From Extibacter muris (GTDB lineage: Bacteria > Bacillota > Clostridia > Lachnospirales > Lachnospiraceae): a stretch of 64,000 nucleotides of DNA. The DNA lies in assembly GCF_004345005.1 (NCBI RefSeq), contig NZ_SMMX01000005.1, positions 62,001 through 126,000 on the forward strand, in the 5' to 3' direction. A program made the position numbers and the translations under genes. A model generated the notes under the pieces. The model ran no database searches and was not told the DNA's origin. It saw nothing but the letters and a program-made list of their open reading frames with translations. Below, piece by piece: positions 35,964 to 46,309 of the stretch. The number at the start of each line of letters is the position of its first letter. The stretch's first letter is position 1.

Positions 35964-38081
35964 TTATTCGTTGTCGATACTGTCTTCGATGTTCGGTATG
36001 CTGCATGCCAGGTCTTTGCAGTCTTCGATTCTGTCCAGATCCAGGTCTCCGGCAAATATCTGATCTTCCTTGCCGAGTGCGCCGGGGATGATGGAAAAGG
36101 TGTTGGAGATTCCATCCTGTGCATGCCGGAACGGTATCTTGGCGACGGAGGCGAGGGAAGCCAGGGCGCCGTGGGTGTCGCGCTGATGCATCGGGTTCGC
36201 GCCTGGCGCCAGCGGTTCGCCCATTTTTCTCCCGTCCGGGGTATTACCGGTCTTTTTGCCGTACACGACATTGGAGGTGATAGTCAGGATGGACATAGTC
36301 GGTACGGAATGGCGGTAGGTGTGGTGCTTGCGGATCTTGTCCATGAAGCTGCGCACGACTTCAACCGCGATATCATCCGCCCGGTCATCGTTGTTGCCGT
36401 ATTTGGGGAAATCTCCTTCTACTTCATAGTCCACGACAAGGCCGTCCTCATCTCTGACAGGCCTTACCCTGGCATATTTGATAGCCGACAGGGAGTCTGC
36501 CACGACAGACAGGCCGGCGATCCCGGTTGCGAAGTAACGCTTTACTTCCCGGTCGTGGAGCGCCATCTGCAGCTTTTCATAGCTGTATTTGTCGTGCATG
36601 TAGTGGATGATATTCAACGTGTTCACATACAGGCCGGCCAGCCATTCCATCATGTCGCCGAACTTGGACATGACATCGTCATAGTCAAGATATTCCCCCT
36701 CCGCCGGGCGGAACCGGGGCCCTACCTGTACCTTCATCCGCTCATCGACCCCGCCGTTGATTGCATAGAGCAGGCATTTGGCAAGGTTCGCCCTCGCGCC
36801 GAAGAACTGCATCTCCTTTCCGACACGCATGGATGAGACGCAGCATGCGATCGCGTAGTCGTCGCCGTGGGTCACCCGCATCAGGTCGTCGTTTTCATAC
36901 TGTATGGAAGAAGACTTGATGGACATCTTCGCACAGTATTCCTTGAAGTTCCTCGGAAGCTTCGTAGACCAGAGCACAGTGAGGTTCGGCTCCGGGGATG
37001 TCCCGAGGTTGTCCAGCGTGTGCAGATAGCGGAAAGAAGTCCGTGTCACGAGCGTCCTCCCGTCGATGCCCATGCCGCCGATGGATTCCGTAACCCATGT
37101 CGGGTCCCCGGAGAACAGAGAATTGTATTCCGGCGTACGTGCGAACTTCACAAGCCGGAGCTTCATGATAAAGTGGTCGATATATTCCTGCGCCTGTTCC
37201 TCGGTAATCAGCCCTCTGTCCAGGTCCCGCTGAATATATATATCCAGAAATGTGGACGTACGGCCAAGGCTCATGGCTGCGCCGTTCTGCTCCTTCACCG
37301 CCGCCAGATAGCCGAAATACAGCCACTGGATAGCCTCCTTCGCATTCCGGGCAGGTCTGCGGATGTCAAAACCGTAGATGTCTCCGAGCTTCTGCAGGTC
37401 GCCGAGGGCACGGATCTGTTCGGACAGTTCCTCTCTCAGCCGGATGTTGTCGCCTGTCATCCTTACGAGAGAAGTCTCCAGCTGCTGCTTCTTGTCTTCT
37501 ATGAGCCAGTCTGTGCCATACAGCGCCACGCGGCGGTAGTCGCCGATGATCCGCCCGCGCCCGTAAGCATCGGGCAGCCCGGTTATGATTGCCGACTTCC
37601 TTGCCAGGCGCATCTCTGGCGTATACGCGTCAAAGACGCCCTGGTTATGGGTCTTTCTATATTCCGTAAATATCTTCACGATCTCAGGGTCGACCTCGTA
37701 GCCATTTTCTTTGCAGGCATTTTCTGCCATACGGATGCCGCCATACGGCTGTAAAGACCTCTTGAACGGCTTATCTGTCTGGAAACCTACGATCTGTTCT
37801 CTGTCCTTATCCAGATAACCCGGTCCATGTGACGTGATTCCTGAGACGATACTCGTGTCCATATCCAGGACGCCGCCTGCTTCCCGTTCCTGCCTGGACA
37901 GTTCCATCACCTGGTCCCAGAGCCTGTCTGTGGACTCGGTCGGACCTGCGAGAAAAGAATCGTCTCCCTCATAGGGGGTATAGTTGAGCTGGATGAAATC
38001 CCTTACGTTTACAGAGGTACGGTTCCAGCGCCCCGGCCTGAACCCATCCCAGCATTCAGCATGCCATTTGTGTTCCATCAT
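35964..38081 (-). CDS. pflB: Pyruvate formate-lyase large subunit lacking the glycyl-radical end
   Basis: 705 residues (standard about 740-760). Pyruvate-binding and catalytic parts are intact: IACCVSSM with Cys413-Cys414, then [20 protein letters not shown] and [16 protein letters not shown]. The protein stops after [19 protein letters not shown] plus about 27 residues, before the RVSGYAV glycyl loop. That loop is supplied by the next gene. Converts pyruvate and CoA to acetyl-CoA and formate. Start at one of two adjacent ATGs after AGGAGGAG. Confidence 0.93.
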   Translation of the reverse strand: MMEHKWHAECWDGFRPGRWNRTSVNVRDFIQLNYTPYEGDDSFLAGPTESTDRLWDQVMELSRQEREAGGVLDMDTSIVSGITSHGPGYLDKDREQIVGFQTDKPFKRSLQPYGGIRMAENACKENGYEVDPEIVKIFTEYRKTHNQGVFDAYTPEMRLARKSAIITGLPDAYGRGRIIGDYRRVALYGTDWLIEDKKQQLETSLVRMTGDNIRLREELSEQIRALGDLQKLGDIYGFDIRRPARNAKEAIQWLYFGYLAAVKEQNGAAMSLGRTSTFLDIYIQRDLDRGLITEEQAQEYIDHFIMKLRLVKFARTPEYNSLFSGDPTWVTESIGGMGIDGRTLVTRTSFRYLHTLDNLGTSPEPNLTVLWSTKLPRNFKEYCAKMSIKSSSIQYENDDLMRVTHGDDYAIACCVSSMRVGKEMQFFGARANLAKCLLYAINGGVDERMKVQVGPRFRPAEGEYLDYDDVMSKFGDMMEWLAGLYVNTLNIIHYMHDKYSYEKLQMALHDREVKRYFATGIAGLSVVADSLSAIKYARVRPVRDEDGLVVDYEVEGDFPKYGNNDDRADDIAVEVVRSFMDKIRKHHTYRHSVPTMSILTITSNVVYGKKTGNTPDGRKMGEPLAPGANPMHQRDTHGALASLASVAKIPFRHAQDGISNTFSIIPGALGKEDQIFAGDLDLDRIEDCKDLACSIPNIEDSIDNE

Positions 38082-38319
38082 GTCTCCTCCTGTTGTTATA
38101 TGAATTGTAAAATGTTGGTTAACTTAGACTAACTACTGCACCATCATTATATGGGATAAGATGCCGCTCCGTCAATATATTTGCATGTACAAAATGGGAT
38201 ACAGTATACAAACGTAAAAACTAATATAAAAATTAAGAAAATTTTCAACACTTATTCACCGTTTTGGTGTATAGTGTTTGTTGGCAAAGCAGATTTTATT
38301 ATATACGGGAGTTGGAATT

Positions 38320-39510
38320 ATGAAAAGATTATGGAATGCTGTTGCAGCGGCGCTATGTGTGACGATGCTGGCAAGTGCTTGCGCTTCGGGTAATGTCAGT
38401 GATGCAAAAGCAGATAATTCAGAAGATAAAAAGAAGAAAAGTACAGAGAAAGAATATCAGGGCTGCCTCGATATGATACAGCCTAGGGCGTACAGTAACA
38501 TCAACGGATTGAACCTGGAGCCGGGCTCTTATATCTCCATCATCGGAAAAAGTGCCGACGGGCAATACTGGGAAGCGGTAGAGAAGGGGGTCCTCCAGGC
38601 GGTCAGCGATCTGAACAAGGAACTGGGTTATAAGGGAAAAGACAAGATTAAAGTGACATATAGCGGGCCTGCCACGGCTTATGATGTGGACGAGCAGGTA
38701 AACATACTTGATGAAGAGCTGGACAGATATCCTGTGGCTCTTGGGATTGCCATGGTAGACGCGAAAGCGTGCGATGTACAGTTCGACCTTGCCGCGGAAG
38801 GAGATATACCGGTCGTGGCGTTTGATTCCGGCAGTGATTACCAGGGGCTGATGGCTACGGTCGAGTCCGACAACGATAAGAGTGCAAGGGCGGCCGCCGA
38901 CAAGATGGCGGAAGCCATAGACGACGCGGGAGAGATTATCATATTTGCCAATGACTCCAAATCCAAGTCCTCACAGGAACGGGAACAGTCTTTCGCGGCG
39001 CAGGTTGCGGAGCAGCATCCGAATGTGGATGTGGTGGATGCCTACCACAAGGATCAGCTGCCTGAGATGCAGAAACGGGTCGCAGATGAGATAAATGCAG
39101 GAACATACCTAAGGGACGGAGAGGAGCAGCCGACGGAAGAGATAGCGCCTGACAGCATATCGGAAGAAGATGTCATAAAGTACCTCTTTGCGAAGCATCC
39201 AGACGTCAAGGGCTGCTACGCAACAAGCGGCGAGGCCGTCAATATGGTCGTGGACGCCGTAGACAGGCTCGAACGCAAGGATCTGAAGATTATCGGATAT
39301 GATGCAGACGAAGCAGAGATGGAGGCTCTGTCAGACGGCAAGATTACGGGGCTCATCGTACAGAATCCATTTGGCATGGGATATGCGACGGTAGTCGCAG
39401 CAGCGAGGGCCGCCATGAAGGCCGGCAATGAAGCGGTCGTGAATACGGGCTATACTTGGGTGACTGAGGAGAATTATAAAGAGAAAGATATCAAAAAATT
39501 ATTATATTAG
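38320..39510 (+). CDS. Orphan sugar-binding lipoprotein
   Basis: 396 residues; lipobox ASAC with Cys21, a Lys/Glu-rich linker, then a type-1 periplasmic binding fold (YISIIGKSADGQYWEAVEKG, PVVAFDSGSDYQGLMATVES, DLKIIGYDADEAEMEAL, ITGLIVQNPFGMGY). ATG 38320 follows GGGAG; the frame extends to 38278 without support. No permease or ATPase is nearby, so it serves a distant transporter or acts as a sensor. Confidence 0.85.
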   Translation: MKRLWNAVAAALCVTMLASACASGNVSDAKADNSEDKKKKSTEKEYQGCLDMIQPRAYSNINGLNLEPGSYISIIGKSADGQYWEAVEKGVLQAVSDLNKELGYKGKDKIKVTYSGPATAYDVDEQVNILDEELDRYPVALGIAMVDAKACDVQFDLAAEGDIPVVAFDSGSDYQGLMATVESDNDKSARAAADKMAEAIDDAGEIIIFANDSKSKSSQEREQSFAAQVAEQHPNVDVVDAYHKDQLPEMQKRVADEINAGTYLRDGEEQPTEEIAPDSISEEDVIKYLFAKHPDVKGCYATSGEAVNMVVDAVDRLERKDLKIIGYDADEAEMEALSDGKITGLIVQNPFGMGYATVVAAARAAMKAGNEAVVNTGYTWVTEENYKEKDIKKLLY

Positions 39511-39537
39511 ATTCAGATGGATGTTCTGCACTGCTAA

Positions 39538-40368
39538 AGTGCGGGCTGCGGTGAGACACTGCCGGGGTATATCCACAGCCTGTCCGATTTTTACGAGACG
39601 AGGACCGGTGCCGGCAAAGGGCTTATGATAACGGAGACTACGATAGGAGGCTTCAATGTCTACGATGCAGAGAAGGTTCCGTAATTCGCCAGGATCCGTT
39701 ATGCGGTCCGGTATGCCGTGACGCTGGACGAATTCGTTGAGCTGTTCTGGAAAGACAACAATGGCGGCTATGCAAACACCTGGTTCGTGGGCGACTTAGT
39801 GACAAATGAAATCATGCGGTTCGAGGCAGGGCTTAAATTCTGTCATATCGATAAGACGAAAGACGGATATTACGCTGGCTTCAACGCGCCTCTGGATCCG
39901 TGTATCCGTAACCTCGAGTGTGCAGACAGCGGATTTGCGGATATACGCAGACACCAGGGTGCGGGACAGGTAAGGATCCCGCAGCTTATGGAGGCGTATA
40001 AGGGCAGGATAGATAATGAGGCAGCCCAGAAGATAATAGCAGATCATTATGACGTATATCTTAAAAAAGGGAATCCGTGCTCCAGGACGGTATGTTCCCG
40101 TTATGAGCTGGATATGAGAGAATATATGTGCCAGCCAGGACGGCCGGCACCGTATGAACCGAGGGGAGCTGTCGATGGCGTGACGGCCGCTTCTGCCGAT
40201 GCGCTGGAACGGAGCCTGTGGGCCAGATGGGGGAGCTCATGCGGCATGCCGTTCTGTGCGGCGGAATTCTTAGAGGCCAATCCCCAGTTCGGCCACCTGA
40301 GAGAATTCCTAAGAGACCGGCTGAGCCGGCCTTGGACGAGATTCGGACATGAAGCAAGCCGGCAGTAG
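39538..40368 (+). pseudogene. C45/phospholipase-B-like hydrolase, broken
   Basis: One frame reads through GYIHSLSDFYET, LMITETTIGGFN, YANTWFVGDL, IRNLECADSGF and CSRTVCSRYELD, matching Ntn-type C45 autoproteolytic acyltransferase/hydrolases. A stop (TAA 39682-39684) interrupts it, and the N-terminal part of the family is missing. No start codon or ribosome site at the front. Confidence 0.7.
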
Positions 40369-40390
40369 GTTACCTACTCCGGCTTGCTTT
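40352..40390 (+). terminator. Terminator-like hairpin between convergent genes
   Basis: AAGCAAGCCGG / CCGGCTTGCTT with inner AGTAGG / CCTACT; T4 on the plus side. Confidence 0.6.
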
Positions 40391-41789
40391 TGGGAAGGGA
40401 AAAGCTGAATTCTGTGCCGACGCCTTCCGTGCTCACTACATTTACATTCTCACCGTGTGCCTGGATTGCCTCTTTGACGATGGCAAGCCCGAGCCCGGTG
40501 CCTTTCTTGTCTTTTCCCCGGGACAGGTCTGTCTTGTAAAACCGTTCCCAGATTTTGTTAAGTGCATTTCTTGGTATGCCGATTCCATAATCTTTGACAG
40601 AGGTATATACCTTATCCCCGCGCTCCGTGGTTTCGATGGTGACGGTGGAATCCGTATCGCTGAACTTGATCGCATTGTCCAGCAGGTTATAAAGAACCTG
40701 CTGGATTTTGCGCCTATCTGCATTCACGCATAAGTGCTTTGTGGCAAATATAAGCTCGATGGATATCTTTTTCTGGGTACATGTGCCCTCGAAGGAAGCC
40801 GCCACATTCTTTATCATTTCGTGGATGTCGAAGGATTCCTTGTTCAGCAGAAGATTCTGCGTGTCGAATTCATTCAGCGTAAGCAGATCCTGTGTCAGAT
40901 CGGTGAGCCGATCTGTCTCAAATAAAATAATCTTTAGATACTTTTCCTGAAGCTCCTGCGGTATCGTGCCGTCCACCATAGCTTCTACATACCCTTTGAT
41001 GGAAGTGAGCGGAGAGCGGAAATCATGTGACACATTAGCCACGAACTTTTTCTGGTAGTCTTCCATATCTCTCAGCTGCGAGGACATATAGTTGAGAGAA
41101 GCGCCAAGATATCCCATCTCATCTTCCGTGTTCAGGGGAATCTCGTAGTCCAGGTTGCCGGAGGCATACTGGGTGGCGGCTTCTGTTATCTTGCGCAGCG
41201 GGCGGTAGACAAAGAACTGGAACGCCAGCAGGATGATAAAGGACAGGATATATATGACGGCCATGGAGATGTATACCGAGTTCAGGAGCAGGTCGCGGAT
41301 TTCCATGACATCTGCCATATGCTTGTGTATGATAAGATATCCTTTTGGAGTATAGTTATATACCACCGGTGCGATGACGGTTATGACCTCTTCGTCGAAG
41401 CATCCATGGTAATCGCCTACCTGATACTGGGAACTTCCGCCTTCCGCCGGATCAAAGTCTTTGATCTGTCCGGGGGCCATCGGGTAATTCTCGGACTGGG
41501 CAGATACGATTATCTTTCCTTCGCGGTCTACGAACCATATGGCAGCGTCCAGATGCGACACCATGCCCCTCAGCTGCAGATGCACGTCTGAGGACGTCAG
41601 ACGGTTTGAAAAATAATCCGGGAGATAATCGCTTGCCACGATATTGGCTTCCTTGTACATGCTGCCGGACGTATAATCCTCCAGCCGCCCTTCCGTCAGT
41701 CCTGAGGTCAAAGTGGCGATCGTGAAGAAGCCGAGGAATCCGAAGATGATATATACAATTATAAACTTTAGATACAGTGTGCTGCGCAT
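40374..41789 (-). CDS. Sensor histidine kinase (VicK/PhoR-like)
   Basis: 471 residues: membrane helix near 8-30, extracellular sensor, second helix near 160-180, HAMP (YASGNLDYEIPLNTEDE), His box SHDFRSPLTSIKGY, N box NLLDNAIKFS, G boxes DYGIGIP and GTGLGLAI. ATG 41789 is 6 bases past AGAGGA; ATG 41795 abuts it. Partner of the upstream OmpR regulator. Confidence 0.93.
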   Translation of the reverse strand: MRSTLYLKFIIVYIIFGFLGFFTIATLTSGLTEGRLEDYTSGSMYKEANIVASDYLPDYFSNRLTSSDVHLQLRGMVSHLDAAIWFVDREGKIIVSAQSENYPMAPGQIKDFDPAEGGSSQYQVGDYHGCFDEEVITVIAPVVYNYTPKGYLIIHKHMADVMEIRDLLLNSVYISMAVIYILSFIILLAFQFFVYRPLRKITEAATQYASGNLDYEIPLNTEDEMGYLGASLNYMSSQLRDMEDYQKKFVANVSHDFRSPLTSIKGYVEAMVDGTIPQELQEKYLKIILFETDRLTDLTQDLLTLNEFDTQNLLLNKESFDIHEMIKNVAASFEGTCTQKKISIELIFATKHLCVNADRRKIQQVLYNLLDNAIKFSDTDSTVTIETTERGDKVYTSVKDYGIGIPRNALNKIWERFYKTDLSRGKDKKGTGLGLAIVKEAIQAHGENVNVVSTEGVGTEFSFSLPKSKPE

Positions 41790-41800
41790 GTGCATTCCTC

Positions 41801-42505
41801 TTATTTTACTTCAAATTTATACCCGATACCCCATACGGTGCTGAGTCCCCATGTACCGTGGTCTTTAATCTTTTCACGGAGCCGTTTGATATGGACATCC
41901 ACGGTACGGGTGTCCCCGATGTATTCATAGCCCCATATCTGGTCCAGCAGCTGCTCCCTTGTAAAGACCTGGTTCGGGGAGGATGCGAGGAAATATAAAA
42001 GCTCCAGCTCCTTTGGAGGCATATCTACATTCACTCCGTCTACGACGACGGAATAGTTGGTCAGATTGATGACGATACCGGGATATTCCACGCATTTCCC
42101 CTTGTCTTCCGACGGCTCTTCCACCTTCGGGACCGCCTGGTAGCGGCGCAGGACCGCTTTTACCCTGGCCACCAGTTCCTTGGAGTCGAAAGGCTTCATC
42201 ATATAGTCATCGGAGCCGAGCTCCAGGCCGAGGACCTTATCGAATACCTCCCCTTTGGCGGAGAGCATGATGATAGGTACGTTGGACTTGGAACGGATTT
42301 CCCGGCAGACCTGGTAACCGTCGATTCCGGGAAGCATGAGGTCGAGCAAAATCAGGTTCGGCTGGTACGTATCATAAGCGATAAGCGCCTTTTCCCCGTC
42401 ATGTACCATCATCGTGTCGAAGCATTCCTTCGTCAGATACAAGGAGATGAGTTCGGCTATATTTTCATCATCATCTACAATCAATATTTTCTGCTTGTTT
42501 ACCAT
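41801..42505 (-). CDS. OmpR-family response regulator
   Basis: 234 residues: receiver (ILIVDDDENIAEL, Asp55 in LLDLMLPG, Lys in MKPFDSKEL) and winged helix (LELLYFLASSPNQVFTREQL, GDTRTVDVHIKRLREK). AAGGAGG upstream. Lies between mutS2 and its kinase gene, all on one strand with short gaps. Target genes unknown. Confidence 0.94.
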   Translation of the reverse strand: MVNKQKILIVDDDENIAELISLYLTKECFDTMMVHDGEKALIAYDTYQPNLILLDLMLPGIDGYQVCREIRSKSNVPIIMLSAKGEVFDKVLGLELGSDDYMMKPFDSKELVARVKAVLRRYQAVPKVEEPSEDKGKCVEYPGIVINLTNYSVVVDGVNVDMPPKELELLYFLASSPNQVFTREQLLDQIWGYEYIGDTRTVDVHIKRLREKIKDHGTWGLSTVWGIGYKFEVK

Positions 42506-42524
42506 AACTGGCCTCCTTCAAGTA

Positions 42525-44909
42525 TTATTTCAGTTCCACTATCGTAACCCCGGCGTCCCCTTCCCCAAAGGCGCCGAGACGGTATGATTTCACACGTTTC
42601 TGCCGCTTCAGGTAGTTATGGATTCCTGTGCGCAGGGCACCGGTTCCTTTTCCGTGGACGACACGAACTGTAGACAAGTGTGCAAGCGACGCATCATCAA
42701 GGTACTTATCCAGTTCTGCGACGGCTTCGTCTACCGTCTTGCCGAGAAGATTGATTTCAGGGCTTACCGAGAAGGCTTTGCCCATCTTCATCTTGCCCTT
42801 GCCTGTCTTATGCATCTGCTTTGCGGAGTATGCAGGTGTGTCCTCTATGATCTCCAGGTCAGATATATGAACCTGGGAACGGAGTATTCCCATCTGAACT
42901 GTGACATTTCCTTTTGGGTCGGGAAGAGAGCCCACGGTACCGTTCAGGTTCATGCTCAGTACCCGGACGGATTCGCCTAGCCGGAAATCTCCCGGCTTGT
43001 GCTGCTTCTTCGGCTTTTTCGCTTCCTGGCTCATGCCGGTGGCGGCGGAATTCATTTTCTTGCGGAGCCGTTCTCGTTCTCTCTCCATGTCCGCGGCAGA
43101 GATGTTCTCTTTGCCGAACTTGTGGAAATTACGTATCGTTTCATCAGCCACATCCTTGGCCTCCGCCAGGATAGCATGTGCTTTTTCATTTGCTTCACGC
43201 AGGATGCGCTCTTTCTGTTCATCCAGTTTTTTCTGCTTCTGGCTTGCCTCGTTTTTCAGCCGTTCCAGCTCCCGCCGGTAGGACGCTATCTCATCCTGCT
43301 CTTTTTCTATCGTGCGCCTGCTCGTCTCCAGATCTGCAAGGAGGTCTTCAAAGGATTCGTCCTGTTCGGACAGGTGCCGCTTTGCCTCTTCTATAATATA
43401 GGAAGGAAGTCCGAGCTTTCCGGCGATGGCAAAGGCATTGCTCTTGCCCGGGATGCCGATGAGCAGATGGTACGTAGGACGAAGCGTCTCCACATCAAAT
43501 TCACAGCATGCATTTTCCACGCCCGGTGTTGTGAGGGCATATACTTTCAGTTCGCTGTAATGGGTAGTTGCCATCGTGCGGATGCCCCGCTCGTGCAGAT
43601 GGTTCAGGATAGAGATGGCGAGGGCGGCTCCTTCTGTCGGGTCGGTGCCTGCTCCCAGCTCGTCGAATAGGACGAGGGAGTGTTCATCCACCTGTTTTAA
43701 GAAGGATACGATATTCGTCATATGTGAGGAGAAGGTGCTCAGGCTCTGCTCTATGCTCTGTTCGTCCCCGATATCGGCATACACGTCATGGAACACGGAC
43801 AGCTCAGAACGGTCAAGGGCAGGGATGTGGAGCCCTGCCTGGCCCATGAGTGTAAAGAGCCCGACGGTCTTGAGGGAGACGGTCTTTCCTCCCGTATTCG
43901 GGCCGGTGACGATAAGCAGGTCAAAGGCATCGCCTAATGTTATCGTTATCGGTACGACGGTATGCTTTTCAAGAAGAGGATGCCGGCCTTCCCGGATATG
44001 GATGCGCCCTTCTGTGTTGAACAGGGGCATGCTGGCATTCATGTCCAGGGCAAGGGAGCCCCTGGCAAAGATGAAATCCAGCTCCGTGAGCACCGAAGAG
44101 TCCAGCCGGATTGCGGGTATGTGCTCGGCCGCCCCGGCGCTCAGCCGGGCCAGGATGACCTGTATCTCTTCCTGTTCCTTTGCATACAGCTCTTTCAAAT
44201 CATTATTCAGTTTTACGACGGCCATAGGTTCGATAAAGAGGGTCGATCCGGTGGAGGACTGGTCGTGGATGAGCCCCTGTACGTGGCTCCGGTGTTCCGC
44301 TTTCACGGGGATGCAGTACCGGTCTCCGCGCATGGTGACGATCGGGTCCTGCAGGTATGTCCTGAGCGAACCATTTACCATGCTGTTCAATGTCCCATGT
44401 ACTTTATCGTTGATCTGGCCCATCTGGCGCCGGATGTTCTTCAGCGTGCTGCTGGCGTCATCACTGATCTCATCCTCTTCGATGATACAGCGGCGGATGT
44501 CGCCGGACAGTACGGTAACCGGCTGGAGCTGTTCAAAATAGGAGTCTAGGCAGTCGGACAGCTCGTCTGTGGTCTCATGGCGTCCGTATGCCTTGGCACG
44601 GCCCGCGGCTTCCAGCAGCTTGCAGATACGAAGCAAATCTCCGCTTCCGAGGACAGCACCGATCTCCAGACGTTTCATGGATTCCTCAACAGTGCTGTTT
44701 CCACTAAAAGAAAGCCGTCCCTTCTTTACTATACGGGTAAAGGCGGCGGCCGTCTGTTCCTGGGCGGCCTGTATGTCCCTGGGAGACGTCATCGGTTTCA
44801 GCTTACGGCACCGTTCCTTTCCGGCTGGAGAGGATGCGTGTCCGGTCAGCATCTCTATTATCTTATTGTATTCGAGTTTTACTAATGTTTTTTGATTCAT
44901 TTTATTCAC
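42525..44909 (-). CDS. mutS2: Endonuclease/ATPase MutS2
   Basis: 794 residues: MutS-type ATPase (GPNTGGKTVSLKT, LFDELGAGTDPTEGAAL), a Lys/Glu-rich coiled coil near 510-620 and a C-terminal Smr domain (LLGKTVDEAVAEL, VVHGKGTGALR). MutS2 acts on branched DNA and, in Bacillus, on collided ribosomes. 19 bases upstream of the response-regulator gene. Confidence 0.96.
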   Translation of the reverse strand: MNKMNQKTLVKLEYNKIIEMLTGHASSPAGKERCRKLKPMTSPRDIQAAQEQTAAAFTRIVKKGRLSFSGNSTVEESMKRLEIGAVLGSGDLLRICKLLEAAGRAKAYGRHETTDELSDCLDSYFEQLQPVTVLSGDIRRCIIEEDEISDDASSTLKNIRRQMGQINDKVHGTLNSMVNGSLRTYLQDPIVTMRGDRYCIPVKAEHRSHVQGLIHDQSSTGSTLFIEPMAVVKLNNDLKELYAKEQEEIQVILARLSAGAAEHIPAIRLDSSVLTELDFIFARGSLALDMNASMPLFNTEGRIHIREGRHPLLEKHTVVPITITLGDAFDLLIVTGPNTGGKTVSLKTVGLFTLMGQAGLHIPALDRSELSVFHDVYADIGDEQSIEQSLSTFSSHMTNIVSFLKQVDEHSLVLFDELGAGTDPTEGAALAISILNHLHERGIRTMATTHYSELKVYALTTPGVENACCEFDVETLRPTYHLLIGIPGKSNAFAIAGKLGLPSYIIEEAKRHLSEQDESFEDLLADLETSRRTIEKEQDEIASYRRELERLKNEASQKQKKLDEQKERILREANEKAHAILAEAKDVADETIRNFHKFGKENISAADMERERERLRKKMNSAATGMSQEAKKPKKQHKPGDFRLGESVRVLSMNLNGTVGSLPDPKGNVTVQMGILRSQVHISDLEIIEDTPAYSAKQMHKTGKGKMKMGKAFSVSPEINLLGKTVDEAVAELDKYLDDASLAHLSTVRVVHGKGTGALRTGIHNYLKRQKRVKSYRLGAFGEGDAGVTIVELK

Positions 44910-44955
44910 CTAGACTTATTCTAACCTATTTGTCCCATAAAGAAAAGGATAAATA

Positions 44956-44984
44956 TTGAACATTCACCGGTGATACGGTATACT
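44956..44984 (+). promoter_or_regulatory. Promoter of the HtrA-like gene
   Basis: TTGAAC, 17 bases, TATACT. Confidence 0.65.
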
Positions 44985-45012
44985 ATATTAAGGATTGTAA
45001 AGGAGTATTGCT

Positions 45013-46293
45013 ATGTCTATGGAAGAACAGAAAGATCCACTAGAACATACAGAAGAGCAGGAAGAAGAGCAAGAATTTTCCTTTCTGCAGGAAACAATCA
45101 AGGACGAGGCGGGCGGAACAAAGAAGACAAGGAAAAATATACTGCGGATGATTGGACTTGGACTTGTATTCGGCATTGCGGCCAGCTTTAGTTTCTGTGT
45201 GCTTAAACCGTGGTTTGAGCGGCAGCTTCAGAGCAATCCTGAGAAAGTAACGATTCCGAAAGAAGAAGAGCAGGAGGACACGGCGGACGAGGACGGCACA
45301 AAAGACGGCACGCAGCAGGTTCTCGACGAGGAGAGCTACCGTCAGATGAACCAGGCTTTAAACGCGGTCGCGCAGGAAGCGGCAAAGAGTGTTGTAGAGA
45401 TAAACGGGATATCAGGGGAGGAAGGCTGGCTGGAGGCCGATTACGATAAGAAGAACAGCGTGTCGGGCCTCATCATTGCGGATAATGGACAGCAGCTTCT
45501 CATGCTCGCAAAGACATCCATATTAAAAGAGAGCAATGAAGTGACAGTTACATTTTGCGACGGAAAGACGTATAAGGCGGGGGTGAAGAAAAAGGATTCC
45601 AACCTCGGGCTTGGCATCTATGCGGTCAACAGAAATGACATCCAGGAGAGTACCTGGTCCCAGTCGAAGATTGCAGTGCTGGGAAGCTCTAATTCACTAT
45701 CAAAAGGCGAGACTGCCATTGCGATAGGAAAGCCCTTTAATTATGCGGGCGCCGCCGGTTACGGCATCATCTCTTCCAACAAGAATGTCATCGACGCCGC
45801 GGACGGACAGTACCGTCTCATCTGTACGGACATACCGGGAACGGTGAAGGGGACCGGGTTCATCGTCAACCTGAAGGGGGAAGTGACCGGCATCATCGAC
45901 CAGAGCATATCCGATGAGGACAGTATGAAGCTTACGACTGCATATGGCATATCTGACCTGAAGGAACTGATTGAACTGCTTTCAAATGGGAAAGCGGTGC
46001 CCTATGTCGGAATATTGGGCATAGACGTGACAGAGAGCATCGAACAGCAGGGGATTCCGCAAGGCGTGTACGTAAAAGAAGTAGAAGTGGATTCGCCGGC
46101 CATGTCTGCGGGGATCCAGAGCGGCGACATCATCACGAGCATCGGTGGGGCAGAGATCAAGACGGTATCGGCCTACCAGTCCGTGCTCATCGACAAGGCG
46201 GTTGGCAGCAAAGTGAAGATAAAAGGCCAGCGTCAAGGCTCCGGCGGTTATGTTGACATCGATTTCAACGTGACGATAGGAAGTAAAGAATAA
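45013..46293 (+). CDS. HtrA/DegP-like PDZ protein without the catalytic triad
   Basis: 426 residues: acidic N-terminus, one membrane helix (44-65), a trypsin-like fold and a C-terminal PDZ domain (VYVKEVEVDSPAMSAGIQSGDI). The usual catalytic sites are replaced: the His region reads GQQLLMLAKTSIL, the Asp region DSNLGLGIY and the GNSGG site GTVKGTGF. It is therefore probably a membrane-bound scaffold or sensor rather than a protease. AAGGAG precedes ATG 45013. First gene of a run with the exonuclease and RlmD. Confidence 0.88.
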   Translation: MSMEEQKDPLEHTEEQEEEQEFSFLQETIKDEAGGTKKTRKNILRMIGLGLVFGIAASFSFCVLKPWFERQLQSNPEKVTIPKEEEQEDTADEDGTKDGTQQVLDEESYRQMNQALNAVAQEAAKSVVEINGISGEEGWLEADYDKKNSVSGLIIADNGQQLLMLAKTSILKESNEVTVTFCDGKTYKAGVKKKDSNLGLGIYAVNRNDIQESTWSQSKIAVLGSSNSLSKGETAIAIGKPFNYAGAAGYGIISSNKNVIDAADGQYRLICTDIPGTVKGTGFIVNLKGEVTGIIDQSISDEDSMKLTTAYGISDLKELIELLSNGKAVPYVGILGIDVTESIEQQGIPQGVYVKEVEVDSPAMSAGIQSGDIITSIGGAEIKTVSAYQSVLIDKAVGSKVKIKGQRQGSGGYVDIDFNVTIGSKE

Positions 46294-46309
46294 AGAAAGA
46301 GGCAGCTAT

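Noticed and set aside
36123-37754. Two plus-strand frames opposite pflB
   Set aside because: Shadows of the pflB codons; no starts with ribosome sites.
42999-44549. Plus-strand frames opposite mutS2
   Set aside because: Shadow frames in a certain minus-strand gene.
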